Position numbers and translations under genes: made by a program. Positions 7,186 through 15,028 of a DNA stretch of 28,082 nt are shown here, one piece after another. This DNA is from Desulfobacteraceae bacterium. Its GTDB lineage: Bacteria > Desulfobacterota > Desulfobacteria > Desulfobacterales > SG8-13. Position 1 is the stretch's first letter; every line of letters begins with the position of its first letter. The notes beneath the pieces were generated by a model, which made no database searches, was not told the origin of the DNA, and saw nothing but the letters and a program-made list of their open reading frames with translations. Location: contig JARFQH010000052.1 in NCBI GenBank assembly GCA_029287875.1, positions 1 through 28,082 on the forward strand, read 5' to 3'.

Positions 7186-7641
7186 ATGGCAGATCACGAA
7201 CAACATCGATTGAAGGGCATCTGCCGCAAGGTCGCCGATACCTGCATGGGTATACGGGTTCGCCGGGTGTCGCGTGTGGTCGGTAACCACTACGACGAGC
7301 ATCTGAAGCCGGTTGGGTTGAAAGGAACACAGTTCACTCTCTTGAACGCCATTAATTTGTATCCTTCTTCAACCATCAGCAGGCTCGCCGATCTGATGCT
7401 GCTGGACCGAACGACCCTCAACCGGAATCTCAAGCCTTTGGAGCGCGAAGGCCTGATCCGATCGGGTCACGGTAAGGACCTGCGTACGCGGACCTTGGAT
7501 CTGACCCCGCAAGGTGTCGAGGTATTGCAGCGGGCGCTGCCGATGTGGCTCGAGGCACAGTCTGCGATCGTCGACATCATGGGTGGGCGGATCCAGCGGC
7601 TGGGTGACGACCTGACGGCACTCGAAAAGCTGAGCAGCTAA
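7186..7641 (+). CDS. MarR-family transcriptional regulator
   Basis: A 151-residue dimeric winged-helix repressor. Helices at the N-terminus (KGICRKVADTCMGIRVRRVSRVV) should form the dimer interface. The DNA-binding part is clear at about residues 55-105: GLKGTQFTLLNAI, SRLADLMLLDRTTLNRNLKPLEREGLI, and wing residues GKDLRTRTLDLTPQG. The C-terminal helix (LPMWLEAQSAI) closes the dimer. The ATG at 7186 is preferred over 7090 because the earlier reading would cover the promoter and add a non-MarR extension. It has no co-directional partner; targets may be its own promoter and the divergent small membrane protein. The ligand is unknown. Confidence 0.88.
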   Translation: MADHEQHRLKGICRKVADTCMGIRVRRVSRVVGNHYDEHLKPVGLKGTQFTLLNAINLYPSSTISRLADLMLLDRTTLNRNLKPLEREGLIRSGHGKDLRTRTLDLTPQGVEVLQRALPMWLEAQSAIVDIMGGRIQRLGDDLTALEKLSS

Positions 7642-7786
7642 ACCATTCCGTCGAATCGGCGTATACACTCAACTGCTGCTTCAGCCGGTCTTTGGCGGGC
7701 CAGAACACCAAGCATCTGGTCTGACGATACCTTTGCGCCGGCGGCGGGAGAAAGGTGATGAGTTAGTTCTGCTCCTCATCGGCTGT

Positions 7787-7949
7787 TAAGGGCCCCAGAA
7801 AAAAATAATTCCACATCTTGCTTGTCTTTTAGCCCGTCTACTGCGTTACATCCAACGACACGTATCTCGATATGCGCCGCTGGATGTGCCTCGTAGACGA
7901 ACCCAAATCCGGCGCAATCTTGTGGAATTATTTCTTACCGTGACCCTAA
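7787..7949. mobile_element. MITE-like element, copy 1
   Basis: This 163-bp element has about 90% identity (16 differences counted by eye) to the copy at 17255-17417. Both begin TAAGGG and end CCCTAA. The ends are imperfect terminal inverted repeats of about 25 bp sharing the core AAATAATTCCAC. The outermost TAA reads the same way at both ends, so it may be a 3-bp target duplication, as with IS5/IS1031-type transposition (inference). An internal stem (ACATCCAACG at 7848 with CGCTGGATGT at 7878) has one mismatch. There is no ORF. It sits between the convergent MarR and phosphatase genes and is most of the gene-free stretch 7642-8025. Confidence 0.75.
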
Positions 7950-7958
7950 GTGGTGACG

Positions 7959-7987
7959 CATCGTCTTGCGACGGTGTTTTTCATTTT
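7959..7987 (+). terminator. Intrinsic terminator
   Basis: CATCGTC (7959-7965) pairs with GACGGTG (7970-7976), including one G-U, across a TTGC tetraloop. It is followed by TTTTTCATTTTT. It points rightward and would end MarR transcription about 320 bp after its stop codon, on the far side of the MITE copy. This suggests the element inserted between the gene and its terminator. Confidence 0.6.
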
Positions 7988-8025
7988 TGCCGCCCCGAAA
8001 CCTTCCGATGAATACCCCCGGAACC

Positions 8026-8682
8026 CTATTTAGCGGCCAGCCAACGCTTCGACAAGTGATTGCAGACGTCGAAAAAGTCTTCCCAGCGAATGAATGGTTT
8101 ACCCTTTTCCGTCAGATACCCGCAAAGCCGGTCGCGGGCGAAGACAAGATCGGCCGTCATGGCGATGTTCAGATCGGTGATGCCGTCGCCGATGACAATC
8201 GACTGTTCGCATCGGTAAAGCCCCATGACCCGGGTTTTGGCCACCAGTTCAGTGGCGCTTTCAAAATCCGAATGAACTCTGAGAAAATCTCCCTCTGCAT
8301 CGACTTCGGCGGCGTACATGGCGAGGATGCGATTTTGAAAAGGAGCCAGCTTCGCAGACACCGACCCCATGAGTCCACCGGAAACCACCATCAAGGGAAC
8401 GCCGTGAAAATAGAGAAAGTCGAGCAGTTCCGAAAACCCCTGGCGGATCGGCTTGTCCTTTACGTAATCCAAGACCTGCGGATAGCGTTTTGACGGTATC
8501 GATTCGACCAGACGACGCACGGCCTCTCCGAGGGTGATCTTCCCTTCGATCAGCAGGTCCTCCGTCGCATCATACGACTCCGCTGCAAAGCGTTTGAGCA
8601 TCCCCACGAAAGTTTCTTCAGCCGTGATGGTCCCGTCGAAATCGCAGAACACGATGCGCTTGTATGTTTTCAATGGCGTCAT
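8026..8682 (-). CDS. HAD-IB phosphatase, MtnX/phosphoserine-phosphatase-like
   Basis: A 218-residue haloacid-dehalogenase phosphatase. Motif I is FCDFDGTIT (Asp nucleophile about residue 14, general acid two residues on), motif II VVSGG (about 100), and motif III plus IV IGDGITDLNIA (about 163-173). The helical cap between motifs I and II and the C-terminal FIRWEDFFDV segment resemble MtnX, which dephosphorylates a 2,3-diketo-5-methylthio intermediate of methionine salvage. No other salvage gene is in view, so the substrate is open. The gene starts 11 bp after the PLP enzyme gene, so the pair is co-transcribed, consistent with sulfur amino acid metabolism. No strong ribosome site precedes the ATG; translational coupling is likely. 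Confidence 0.8.
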   Translation of the reverse strand: MTPLKTYKRIVFCDFDGTITAEETFVGMLKRFAAESYDATEDLLIEGKITLGEAVRRLVESIPSKRYPQVLDYVKDKPIRQGFSELLDFLYFHGVPLMVVSGGLMGSVSAKLAPFQNRILAMYAAEVDAEGDFLRVHSDFESATELVAKTRVMGLYRCEQSIVIGDGITDLNIAMTADLVFARDRLCGYLTEKGKPFIRWEDFFDVCNHLSKRWLAAK

Positions 8683-8693
8683 ACTAATAAAAT

Positions 8694-9824
8694 TTAACCC
8701 GCTAGCGCCCGGTCGATATCGCTGATCAGGTCGTCCACATCTTCGATGCCCACCGAGAGCCGGAAAAGCCCGTCGGTAATTCCCAGCTCCGCCCGTTCGG
8801 CGGACGACAGTTTGACGTGGGATGTCACGGCCGGTGCACAGATGATGGTTTCCAACCCGCCGAGACTCAGGGCCGGGCGGATCAACTCGAGGCCGCGAAC
8901 GAAGCGCTGCGGGTCGATCCGGTTCTCGTCCAGTTCAAACGAGAGCATGCCGCCGAAACCGCTCATTTGCCTGCGGGCGATGTCAAAACCCGGGTGGGTT
9001 TCGAGGCCCGGATAGTTGACACGCCGGATGCCGGGATGACTGCTCAGGTGCCGGGCGATGGTCAGGGCGTTCTTGTTCTGCTTATCAACCCGGATGCCCA
9101 TTGTCTTGAGACTTCGTTCGAGCAGGTGACAGGTGCTGGCGTTAAGGCTGCCGCCGAAGTTGACGGCCGATGATTTTATCCGTTCAATGAGTTCCCGGGA
9201 GCTCAGAACGGCCCCACAGCAAATGTCGCTGTGGCCGCCGAGGTACTTGGTGCCGCTGTGAATCACGATGTCGATCCCCAACTCGTGCGGGTTTTGGTTG
9301 ATGGGTGAGGCAAAGGTGTTGTCGATCGCGCTGGGAATTCGGTATGATCGGGCGACCTCCGCCACGGCGGCGATGTCGGCAACCAGCAGCAGGGGGTTGG
9401 ACGGCGTTTCGATATAAATCAACCGCGTGTTGTCCCGTATGGCCGCTTTGAAGTCGGCCGGTTCGTTCGACACAAGCGTGTAGTCGATGCCGAATCGGTT
9501 GAATTCCGCACCGGCGAAGTGATGGGTACCGCCATAAATGTCGCGCTGCATCACCACGTGATCCCCCTTGCCGACCAAAGCGACCACCACGGTGCTGATG
9601 GCCGCCATACCGGAACTGAACAGAAGCCCGCTCTCGGTGTTTTCGAGTGTGCAGAGTTTGTCGATGACGGCCTTCTGGTTGGGGGTGTTGAAATAGCGCG
9701 GATAGACGTTCTCATCCGCATCGAGGTAAACGAAAGAGGAAGAGGTGAAGATCGGCGAGTTCAGACCTCCGCTCATCCGATCCGGTATCGATCCACTGTG
9801 AACGCACTGCGTATCTTTGCCCAT
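8694..9824 (-). CDS. Cys/Met-metabolism PLP enzyme (cystathionine gamma-synthase/lyase type)
   Basis: A 376-residue cytoplasmic, PLP-dependent enzyme of the trans-sulfuration fold-type I family. The N-terminus TQCVHSG, the aromatic/Tyr region YPRYFNTPNQ, SGMAAIST and the PLP site HSGTKYLGGHSD (Lys about residue 190) are all present. The C-terminus has the substrate-carboxylate region SLGGLETIICAPAVTSH and LFRLSVGIEDVDDLI. Motifs do not separate cystathionine gamma-synthase, cystathionine lyase and methionine gamma-lyase. AAGGAG is placed 7 nt or so before the ATG. It leads a two-gene unit with the HAD phosphatase and follows the acylase gene after 143 bp. Length is normal for the family. Confidence 0.9.
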   Translation of the reverse strand: MGKDTQCVHSGSIPDRMSGGLNSPIFTSSSFVYLDADENVYPRYFNTPNQKAVIDKLCTLENTESGLLFSSGMAAISTVVVALVGKGDHVVMQRDIYGGTHHFAGAEFNRFGIDYTLVSNEPADFKAAIRDNTRLIYIETPSNPLLLVADIAAVAEVARSYRIPSAIDNTFASPINQNPHELGIDIVIHSGTKYLGGHSDICCGAVLSSRELIERIKSSAVNFGGSLNASTCHLLERSLKTMGIRVDKQNKNALTIARHLSSHPGIRRVNYPGLETHPGFDIARRQMSGFGGMLSFELDENRIDPQRFVRGLELIRPALSLGGLETIICAPAVTSHVKLSSAERAELGITDGLFRLSVGIEDVDDLISDIDRALAG

Positions 9825-9967
9825 GCCGGCTTCTCCTTATGTGACGGCTTTGCGAGGAGTCCAATATCACCGTTGCGTTTCGTTTTGCCTTCACATAACA
9901 AATTCGGAACAAATTGCAATGAGCAATTCAGAAATCCCGCCAAGCCGTCGGTAAGGGGCTCGAGTTC

Positions 9968-12364
9968 TCAACGGGGTTTCAACTCGAGCGTTGCCTCGGC
10001 ATGATGTTCGATATCGGGGCGGGTCAACCAACTCGGATGATAGCGTCCCTTGAGATAGAGATCTATCTGATCGCTGTTATGGGCGTTGCCGAGGAGCCCG
10101 GATTCACCGGTCGGCAGCACGTGCTGGGCAACCGCCGGATTGGCGAGATCGACGATCATGCGCTGCGAAACCCCTTCTCTGACTGTAAAAGGGCGATTGT
10201 AGTCGTACTGCTTTTTATCTACCGTCAGGTGGCTGCCCGAGGTCGGGTGGGGCCCCAGGTCGAACAACCGGTCCAGCGGTTTACGTTCGCCGAGAGGGTG
10301 GCGAAAGGTGAGCGTGTGCAACCGGCCCCAGTCCCAGCGCTTGACATCCGCGCCGAAGCGGCTCCGCAGGTCCGTCAGAGCCTGCCGCAGGCTTTTTTCG
10401 ACAACATCGGTCAGCGTTTCCGTTTGCGGGGTGCCGACATCGTCCAGCCAGCCGGAGCGGCCGGTTCGCAAAATATGACGCAGCGCGCGCGGGGCGAAAA
10501 CGGTCAGGCCGATATAGCGGTGATAAAGTGCGGGACCGAGTTCGTCTTTGAAAATGTTTTCGAGCAGATTGAGATAAGTGGTTTCGTATATCGTGGCGGC
10601 GGCACTTTGCTCGGACATGCGATAGTCCCATTGTGCCAGAATGTCTCTGATGGGCACCCCCGGCGTGGCGGAAAATCGTTGGTCCATCACACGGAGCATG
10701 AGCGGCATCAATTCCGCTGCCAGGGGGCAGACGACGTCGCTCTGCATGGCGGCCATGTCATCGACCGACAACTGCGGTTTGGCGGCAATCCAATCCCGGA
10801 TACGGCTGATGCGGTCGATCGGCTCCCAGTAGGTCCCGATCACGTGCGGGAAGGTGATGTCGGTTAACGCGTTGTTGGCGCTGGCGACATATCCATCGGG
10901 CGGGTCGATGACATGCGGTCGTTTCGTAAAGGGGAGGTAACCGGCCCATTCGTCTGCGCCCGTCCAGCCGGGGACCGGCAGCAGGCCGTTTCCCCGTGGT
11001 CGGATCGGGATGGCGGCACAGCACCAGTAGCCAATCGCGCCGTCGGTGTCGGCAAATACAAAGTTCTGCCCGGGTGCTTCCCAGTCTTTTAAGGCATCGA
11101 CTACTTCCGCGACTGTCGCGGCTTTCAGAAGGCGGAAGGCGGCCCGGGCCGGCAGGTCGAGATCGTTAACAGCCCAGCGGGCGGATACAACCTGGTTCGA
11201 GTCGCCGGGTTGGCCGTGTTCGACGACAGGCCCGTGCCGGGTCAGCCGAATGTCGATGTCGACCGGGGCCGCCCCCTTGACACGGATCGTCTGACGCACC
11301 GACTGCATGTCTTCCCAGTGGTCTTCGTAGCGATACTGCAACGGGTTTTGCGGGTTGAGCCGTTCGATGTAAAAATCGACATCGTCCACCATCACATTGG
11401 TAACCCCCCAGGCCACGTGCCGATTGCGTCCGAGGGGCAGGCCGGGCAGTCCCGGAATGGCAAATCCGGCGGCCTCGATGGTCGGACAGACGAGGTGCAC
11501 TTCCCACCAGAGGGAGGGGTTCGTGAGGGGCATGTGGGTGTCGTTGGCCAACAGTGGCTTGCCGGTCGCGCTGCGGGCTCCGGATATGACCCAGTTGTTG
11601 CTGGCCGGTGCCGGGGCAAAGCCGGTCATGCGGCTCACTTTTAAAAAAGTGGCGATGACTTTCGAATAATCGAGCGTCGGGATCGGGACGGTTTCCAGGG
11701 CTATCGGCCGGCCGGTTTCGGCCGGTGGTGCGAAGGCCTCACGAAAGCGGTCCTCGCCGACCTTTTTCAAAATATCGGCGGCGGTGAGGTCCACTTTCCA
11801 GCCCAGACTCAAGCCCCAGTTGATCAGGGTGTAGATAGAGCTGGCATCGTCGGCCTGCCAGGGTTCGGGTTGATACCCGAGCAGCTTGAATTCGAGCGGC
11901 AGGCGATCGCGGTGTCGCTCAAGATAGGCATTGATACCGGCGGTAAAGGCGTCGGTCAGGAAGCCTGCCTCATCCGGGAGGCGTCTGCGTTTGCCGGCCG
12001 CGGCGAGGGTTCTAAAGTGGCGATCGGCTTCCAGGGCCTCTTTTCCCAGGATTTCCGCCAGGCGGCCGGTGCCGACCCGGCGGTAGAATTCCATCTGCCA
12101 CAGGCGGTCCTGGGCCATAGCATAGCCCATGGCGAAAAAAAGATCCGGTTCGCTCTGAGCGTAAATATGCGGTATGCCGTGGACGTCGCGAACGATTTCC
12201 ACCGGGTCCCGGATGCCCGTCACCGTGATGGCACCGGATACTTGCGGCTGGCTCACCGAAACGGTGCGCTGGAACCAGAAGAGGGTTACAGCAGCCGCCA
12301 GAACGGCGAATCCGATCAGACCCAGCAGGCCGATCCCAAACCATTTGACCCATCGGTTTAGCAT
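9968..12364 (-). CDS. Penicillin-acylase-family (Ntn) amidohydrolase
   Basis: A 798-residue precursor of the penicillin G amidase/acyl-homoserine-lactone acylase family. After a basic start a hydrophobic segment (about 6-31) acts as signal or anchor, so the enzyme is periplasmic. The alpha-chain motif VRDVHGIPHIYAQSEPDLFF and GYAMAQDRLWQMEFYRR follow. The autocatalytic cleavage site is PASNNWVISG, with Ser255 the expected N-terminal nucleophile of the beta chain; Ala replaces the common Gly before it. LLANDTHM, WGVTNVMVDDVDFYIE and ASANNALTD are further family blocks. The ATG at 12364 has AGAGG upstream and lies 24 bp after the MFS stop. The substrate is unknown: beta-lactam, acyl-homoserine lactone or acyl-peptide are all possible. 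Partner genes suggest export or uptake coupled to amide hydrolysis. Confidence 0.9.
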   Translation of the reverse strand: MLNRWVKWFGIGLLGLIGFAVLAAAVTLFWFQRTVSVSQPQVSGAITVTGIRDPVEIVRDVHGIPHIYAQSEPDLFFAMGYAMAQDRLWQMEFYRRVGTGRLAEILGKEALEADRHFRTLAAAGKRRRLPDEAGFLTDAFTAGINAYLERHRDRLPLEFKLLGYQPEPWQADDASSIYTLINWGLSLGWKVDLTAADILKKVGEDRFREAFAPPAETGRPIALETVPIPTLDYSKVIATFLKVSRMTGFAPAPASNNWVISGARSATGKPLLANDTHMPLTNPSLWWEVHLVCPTIEAAGFAIPGLPGLPLGRNRHVAWGVTNVMVDDVDFYIERLNPQNPLQYRYEDHWEDMQSVRQTIRVKGAAPVDIDIRLTRHGPVVEHGQPGDSNQVVSARWAVNDLDLPARAAFRLLKAATVAEVVDALKDWEAPGQNFVFADTDGAIGYWCCAAIPIRPRGNGLLPVPGWTGADEWAGYLPFTKRPHVIDPPDGYVASANNALTDITFPHVIGTYWEPIDRISRIRDWIAAKPQLSVDDMAAMQSDVVCPLAAELMPLMLRVMDQRFSATPGVPIRDILAQWDYRMSEQSAAATIYETTYLNLLENIFKDELGPALYHRYIGLTVFAPRALRHILRTGRSGWLDDVGTPQTETLTDVVEKSLRQALTDLRSRFGADVKRWDWGRLHTLTFRHPLGERKPLDRLFDLGPHPTSGSHLTVDKKQYDYNRPFTVREGVSQRMIVDLANPAVAQHVLPTGESGLLGNAHNSDQIDLYLKGRYHPSWLTRPDIEHHAEATLELKPR

Positions 12365-12388
12365 GAAACCTCTTGTATGATTAAGCAA

Positions 12389-13615
12389 TCAAATAATTGG
12401 CCGCCGGGCGGCGGAACGCGCTTTCCGGCGACCGAAGAACACCAGAAAAACCGGACCAAGGGCACAGCCGGCGGCCATTGTGAGATATCCCATGCCCCAG
12501 GCGACCTTCATCTGCGAACTGAATAGATCAAGTACCATGCCGACAGCCAGTGGGCCGAGGAATGCCGCGCCGAAGCCGAGGGTGGAATGCAGCGCCAGTG
12601 TGGCCCCGCGATAACCCGACGGTGCGGCGGCAACCGCACCGGCGGTCAAGGCCGCCGAATCCCCCACGACCGTGACCGCGTGCAGAAGGCACAGACCGAT
12701 CACTACCGCATAGGGCAGGGATGCGCTGAAACCGATCACGCTGCACAGGAGTGCCGAAACCGACATGATCAGTATGATGATTTTTTTACGGCCGAACATG
12801 CGGGCCATTTCGTTGCCGGCGATGCTGGCGGGAAGCCCGATCAAACCGATAAGGAAGGCGATCCGGGTGGCCGAAAAGCTGAACGACGATGCGGGCTGAA
12901 GCCCCTGGCTGAAGGTGAGGAAGGCCACGATCCAGGAACGCAAACTGAAGAGCTCCCACATATGGGCCGCATACCCGAAAATGTAGGCCAGCGCACTGCC
13001 GGTGGCCAACACCGGTTTGAAATCGAACCACCTTCCTGCCGTCGCAGGGGCCGCGCGCGTGGCGCCCGTTGGCAGGAAGCGCACCGCCGTCAGCAGGGCG
13101 AACAGAGCGCAGAGTGCCGCAAGGGCAAAGGCCCATCGCCAGCCGAAGCGCGCATTGACCTCTCCGGCCAGCAAGTAGGACAGGCTGAGCCCTATCGAAA
13201 ATGAAGCCGTGTAGAAGGAGACATACCGGCTTTGCAGTGCGCCTTCGGTGTGATCGCCGAGCAGTTTGAGACCGGGCATGTAGATGCCCGCCAGACTGAT
13301 TCCGGAGAGAAGGCGGAAAAGAACGGCGGTCCAGAATCCCGTGGCGAAAAGCGCAAACCCCAAGGCGGAAATCGCGCCGCCCAATGCGCCGAGCAGGACC
13401 ACGCGCCGCGCGTCGAGTCGGTCGGTAACGCTTACGAAAACCGGGACGCTGATCATGTAGCCCGCATAGTAGACGGCGGTGATCCAGCCGGCTTCGGTGT
13501 TGCTCAACCGCCACGCGCCGATAAAGGTCGGCAGCAGGGCCGGAAAGGTGGCGATGCCGATCAGGGCCAGAACTTCTACCAGGCAGAGGGTGAAGGTGAT
13601 GCGCCGGTGATTCAT
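12389..13615 (-). CDS. Major facilitator superfamily transporter
   Basis: A 408-residue inner-membrane permease with about 12 hydrophobic helices and no signal peptide. The loop 2-3 signature is recognisable as SVTDRLDARRVVLLGAL (about 62-78), and helix 4 has FRLLSGISLAGIYMPGLKLL. The second half begins near residue 205 after a charged central loop, with KKIIILIMSV and YRGATLALHSTLGFGAAFLGPLAVG. The family transports small molecules by proton coupling; this one resembles uncharacterised drug or metabolite exporters. It sits 21 bp after the sigma54 activator and 24 bp before the acylase, so it belongs to the same transcript. Substrate unknown. Confidence 0.88.
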   Translation of the reverse strand: MNHRRITFTLCLVEVLALIGIATFPALLPTFIGAWRLSNTEAGWITAVYYAGYMISVPVFVSVTDRLDARRVVLLGALGGAISALGFALFATGFWTAVLFRLLSGISLAGIYMPGLKLLGDHTEGALQSRYVSFYTASFSIGLSLSYLLAGEVNARFGWRWAFALAALCALFALLTAVRFLPTGATRAAPATAGRWFDFKPVLATGSALAYIFGYAAHMWELFSLRSWIVAFLTFSQGLQPASSFSFSATRIAFLIGLIGLPASIAGNEMARMFGRKKIIILIMSVSALLCSVIGFSASLPYAVVIGLCLLHAVTVVGDSAALTAGAVAAAPSGYRGATLALHSTLGFGAAFLGPLAVGMVLDLFSSQMKVAWGMGYLTMAAGCALGPVFLVFFGRRKARSAARRPII

Positions 13616-13636
13616 TTTATCATCCGTGTCCGGTTG

Positions 13637-15028
13637 TCAGGCCCTGTACCGCTCCGCGCGGATGTCATAGCGGCGCATGATCTGTTGCAGGGCCTGACGC
13701 TCGAGACCGCACTGACGGGCCGTACGGGAGACGTTGCCCCGATTTTCCGAGAGCAGGCGCGACAGGTATTCCTGGTTGAAACGGACAAGGGTTTTTTCCT
13801 TGGCCTCTTTGTACGGCAGGTTTGTCGGCGCCGTCTCATCGGGATACGCGGTTGTGTTCCTTTTGACCAGATCGATATTTTGCGGCCGGATCTCATCGGT
13901 GGTGGAGAAGAGGATTCCCTGCATGATGACGTTCTCGAGTTCTCTGACGTTTCCTTCCCAGGTGCGCTTGACGAAAACCTCCATCAAGTCGGGGGAAATT
14001 TTCTTCAGCGGCTTTTTCAGCTTGGCACAGTGCTTTTCGAGCAGGTGATTGGCGATGATTGGAATGTCCTCCGGATGCTCTCTGAGCGGCGGGAGCTTGA
14101 TGGGCAGCACGTTCAGGCGGTAGAAAAAGTCCTCCCGGTATTCGCCGCTTTTGATTTTCTCTTCCAGATTCTGGTTGGTCGAGGCGATGATGCGCACGTC
14201 GACGGAAATCGATTTGGTGTCGCCCAGGGGCTTGATCTCTTTTTCCTGCAGCACCCGCAACAGCTTGGTCTGGATCGTCGGGCTGATGTCCCCGATTTCA
14301 TCCAGAAATAGGGTCCCGAGATGGGCCTCCTGGAAAAGGCCGATCTTGTTCTGCGCGGCATGAGTGAAGGCGCCTTTTTTGTATCCGAAGAGCTCGCTTT
14401 CCAGGATGGTTTCCGGAACGGTGGGGCAGTTGACGGCTACAAAAGGCCTGCGGCTGCGGTTGCTCAGGTTGTGGACCGCCCGTGCGACCAACTCCTTGCC
14501 GGTTCCCGACTCACCGGTAATAAGGACTGTCAGGTTGGTTTTGGCGACCATCTGAATGGTTTCATACACCCGGTTCATGGCACCGCTTTTCCCGACGATA
14601 TTCTGAAAGGCCGTGTTGTCTCTGCATTCCATTTGCAGCCGGAAGTTTTCCCGCAGCAAGCGGCTGCGTTCCAGCGCCTTTTCGAGCCGCACGATGAGGG
14701 CTTCGTGATCAAACGGTTTGCTGACAAAATCGTAGGCCCCGTTGCGCATGGCTTCCACTGCCGTGTCCACCGTCCCGTAGGCGGTCATCATGACCACGGT
14801 CAGCTCAGGCTGCTCGCGCTTGATGAACTCCAGGAGCGCCAGCCCGTCCATCTCCGGCATTTTGATGTCCGCCAGAACGAGATCGAACGGGTCTCGCGAA
14901 ATGGCCTGCAATGCCTCCTTGCCTGATGATGCCGTTTCGATACGGCAGTTCAGATCGGGCGCCAGGCTGCGCTTGAGCAGTTGAAGCATGTCCTGCTCAT
15001 CATCGACGATCAGTATGTTTCTCTGCAT
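13637..15028 (-). CDS. Sigma54-dependent response regulator (NtrC/AtoC type)
   Basis: A 463-residue enhancer-binding protein. The receiver domain (about 3-120) has the acid pair D9/D10 and phosphoacceptor D54 (VLADIKMPEMDG), Thr in MMTAYGT and Lys in DFVSKPF. The AAA+ domain (about 145-370) has Walker A GESGTGKE, Walker B TLFLDEIGD and an arginine-rich sensor region. The sigma54 contact loop reads GAFTHA instead of the standard GAFTGA. A Fis-type helix-turn-helix closes the protein (NRGNVSRTARQCGLERQALQQIM). The ATG at 15028 starts at the receiver domain and overlaps the kinase gene by 29 bp, so the two are translationally coupled. A likely target is the pair of sigma54 promoters at 19611 and 20003 (inference). 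Confidence 0.93.
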   Translation of the reverse strand: MQRNILIVDDEQDMLQLLKRSLAPDLNCRIETASSGKEALQAISRDPFDLVLADIKMPEMDGLALLEFIKREQPELTVVMMTAYGTVDTAVEAMRNGAYDFVSKPFDHEALIVRLEKALERSRLLRENFRLQMECRDNTAFQNIVGKSGAMNRVYETIQMVAKTNLTVLITGESGTGKELVARAVHNLSNRSRRPFVAVNCPTVPETILESELFGYKKGAFTHAAQNKIGLFQEAHLGTLFLDEIGDISPTIQTKLLRVLQEKEIKPLGDTKSISVDVRIIASTNQNLEEKIKSGEYREDFFYRLNVLPIKLPPLREHPEDIPIIANHLLEKHCAKLKKPLKKISPDLMEVFVKRTWEGNVRELENVIMQGILFSTTDEIRPQNIDLVKRNTTAYPDETAPTNLPYKEAKEKTLVRFNQEYLSRLLSENRGNVSRTARQCGLERQALQQIMRRYDIRAERYRA

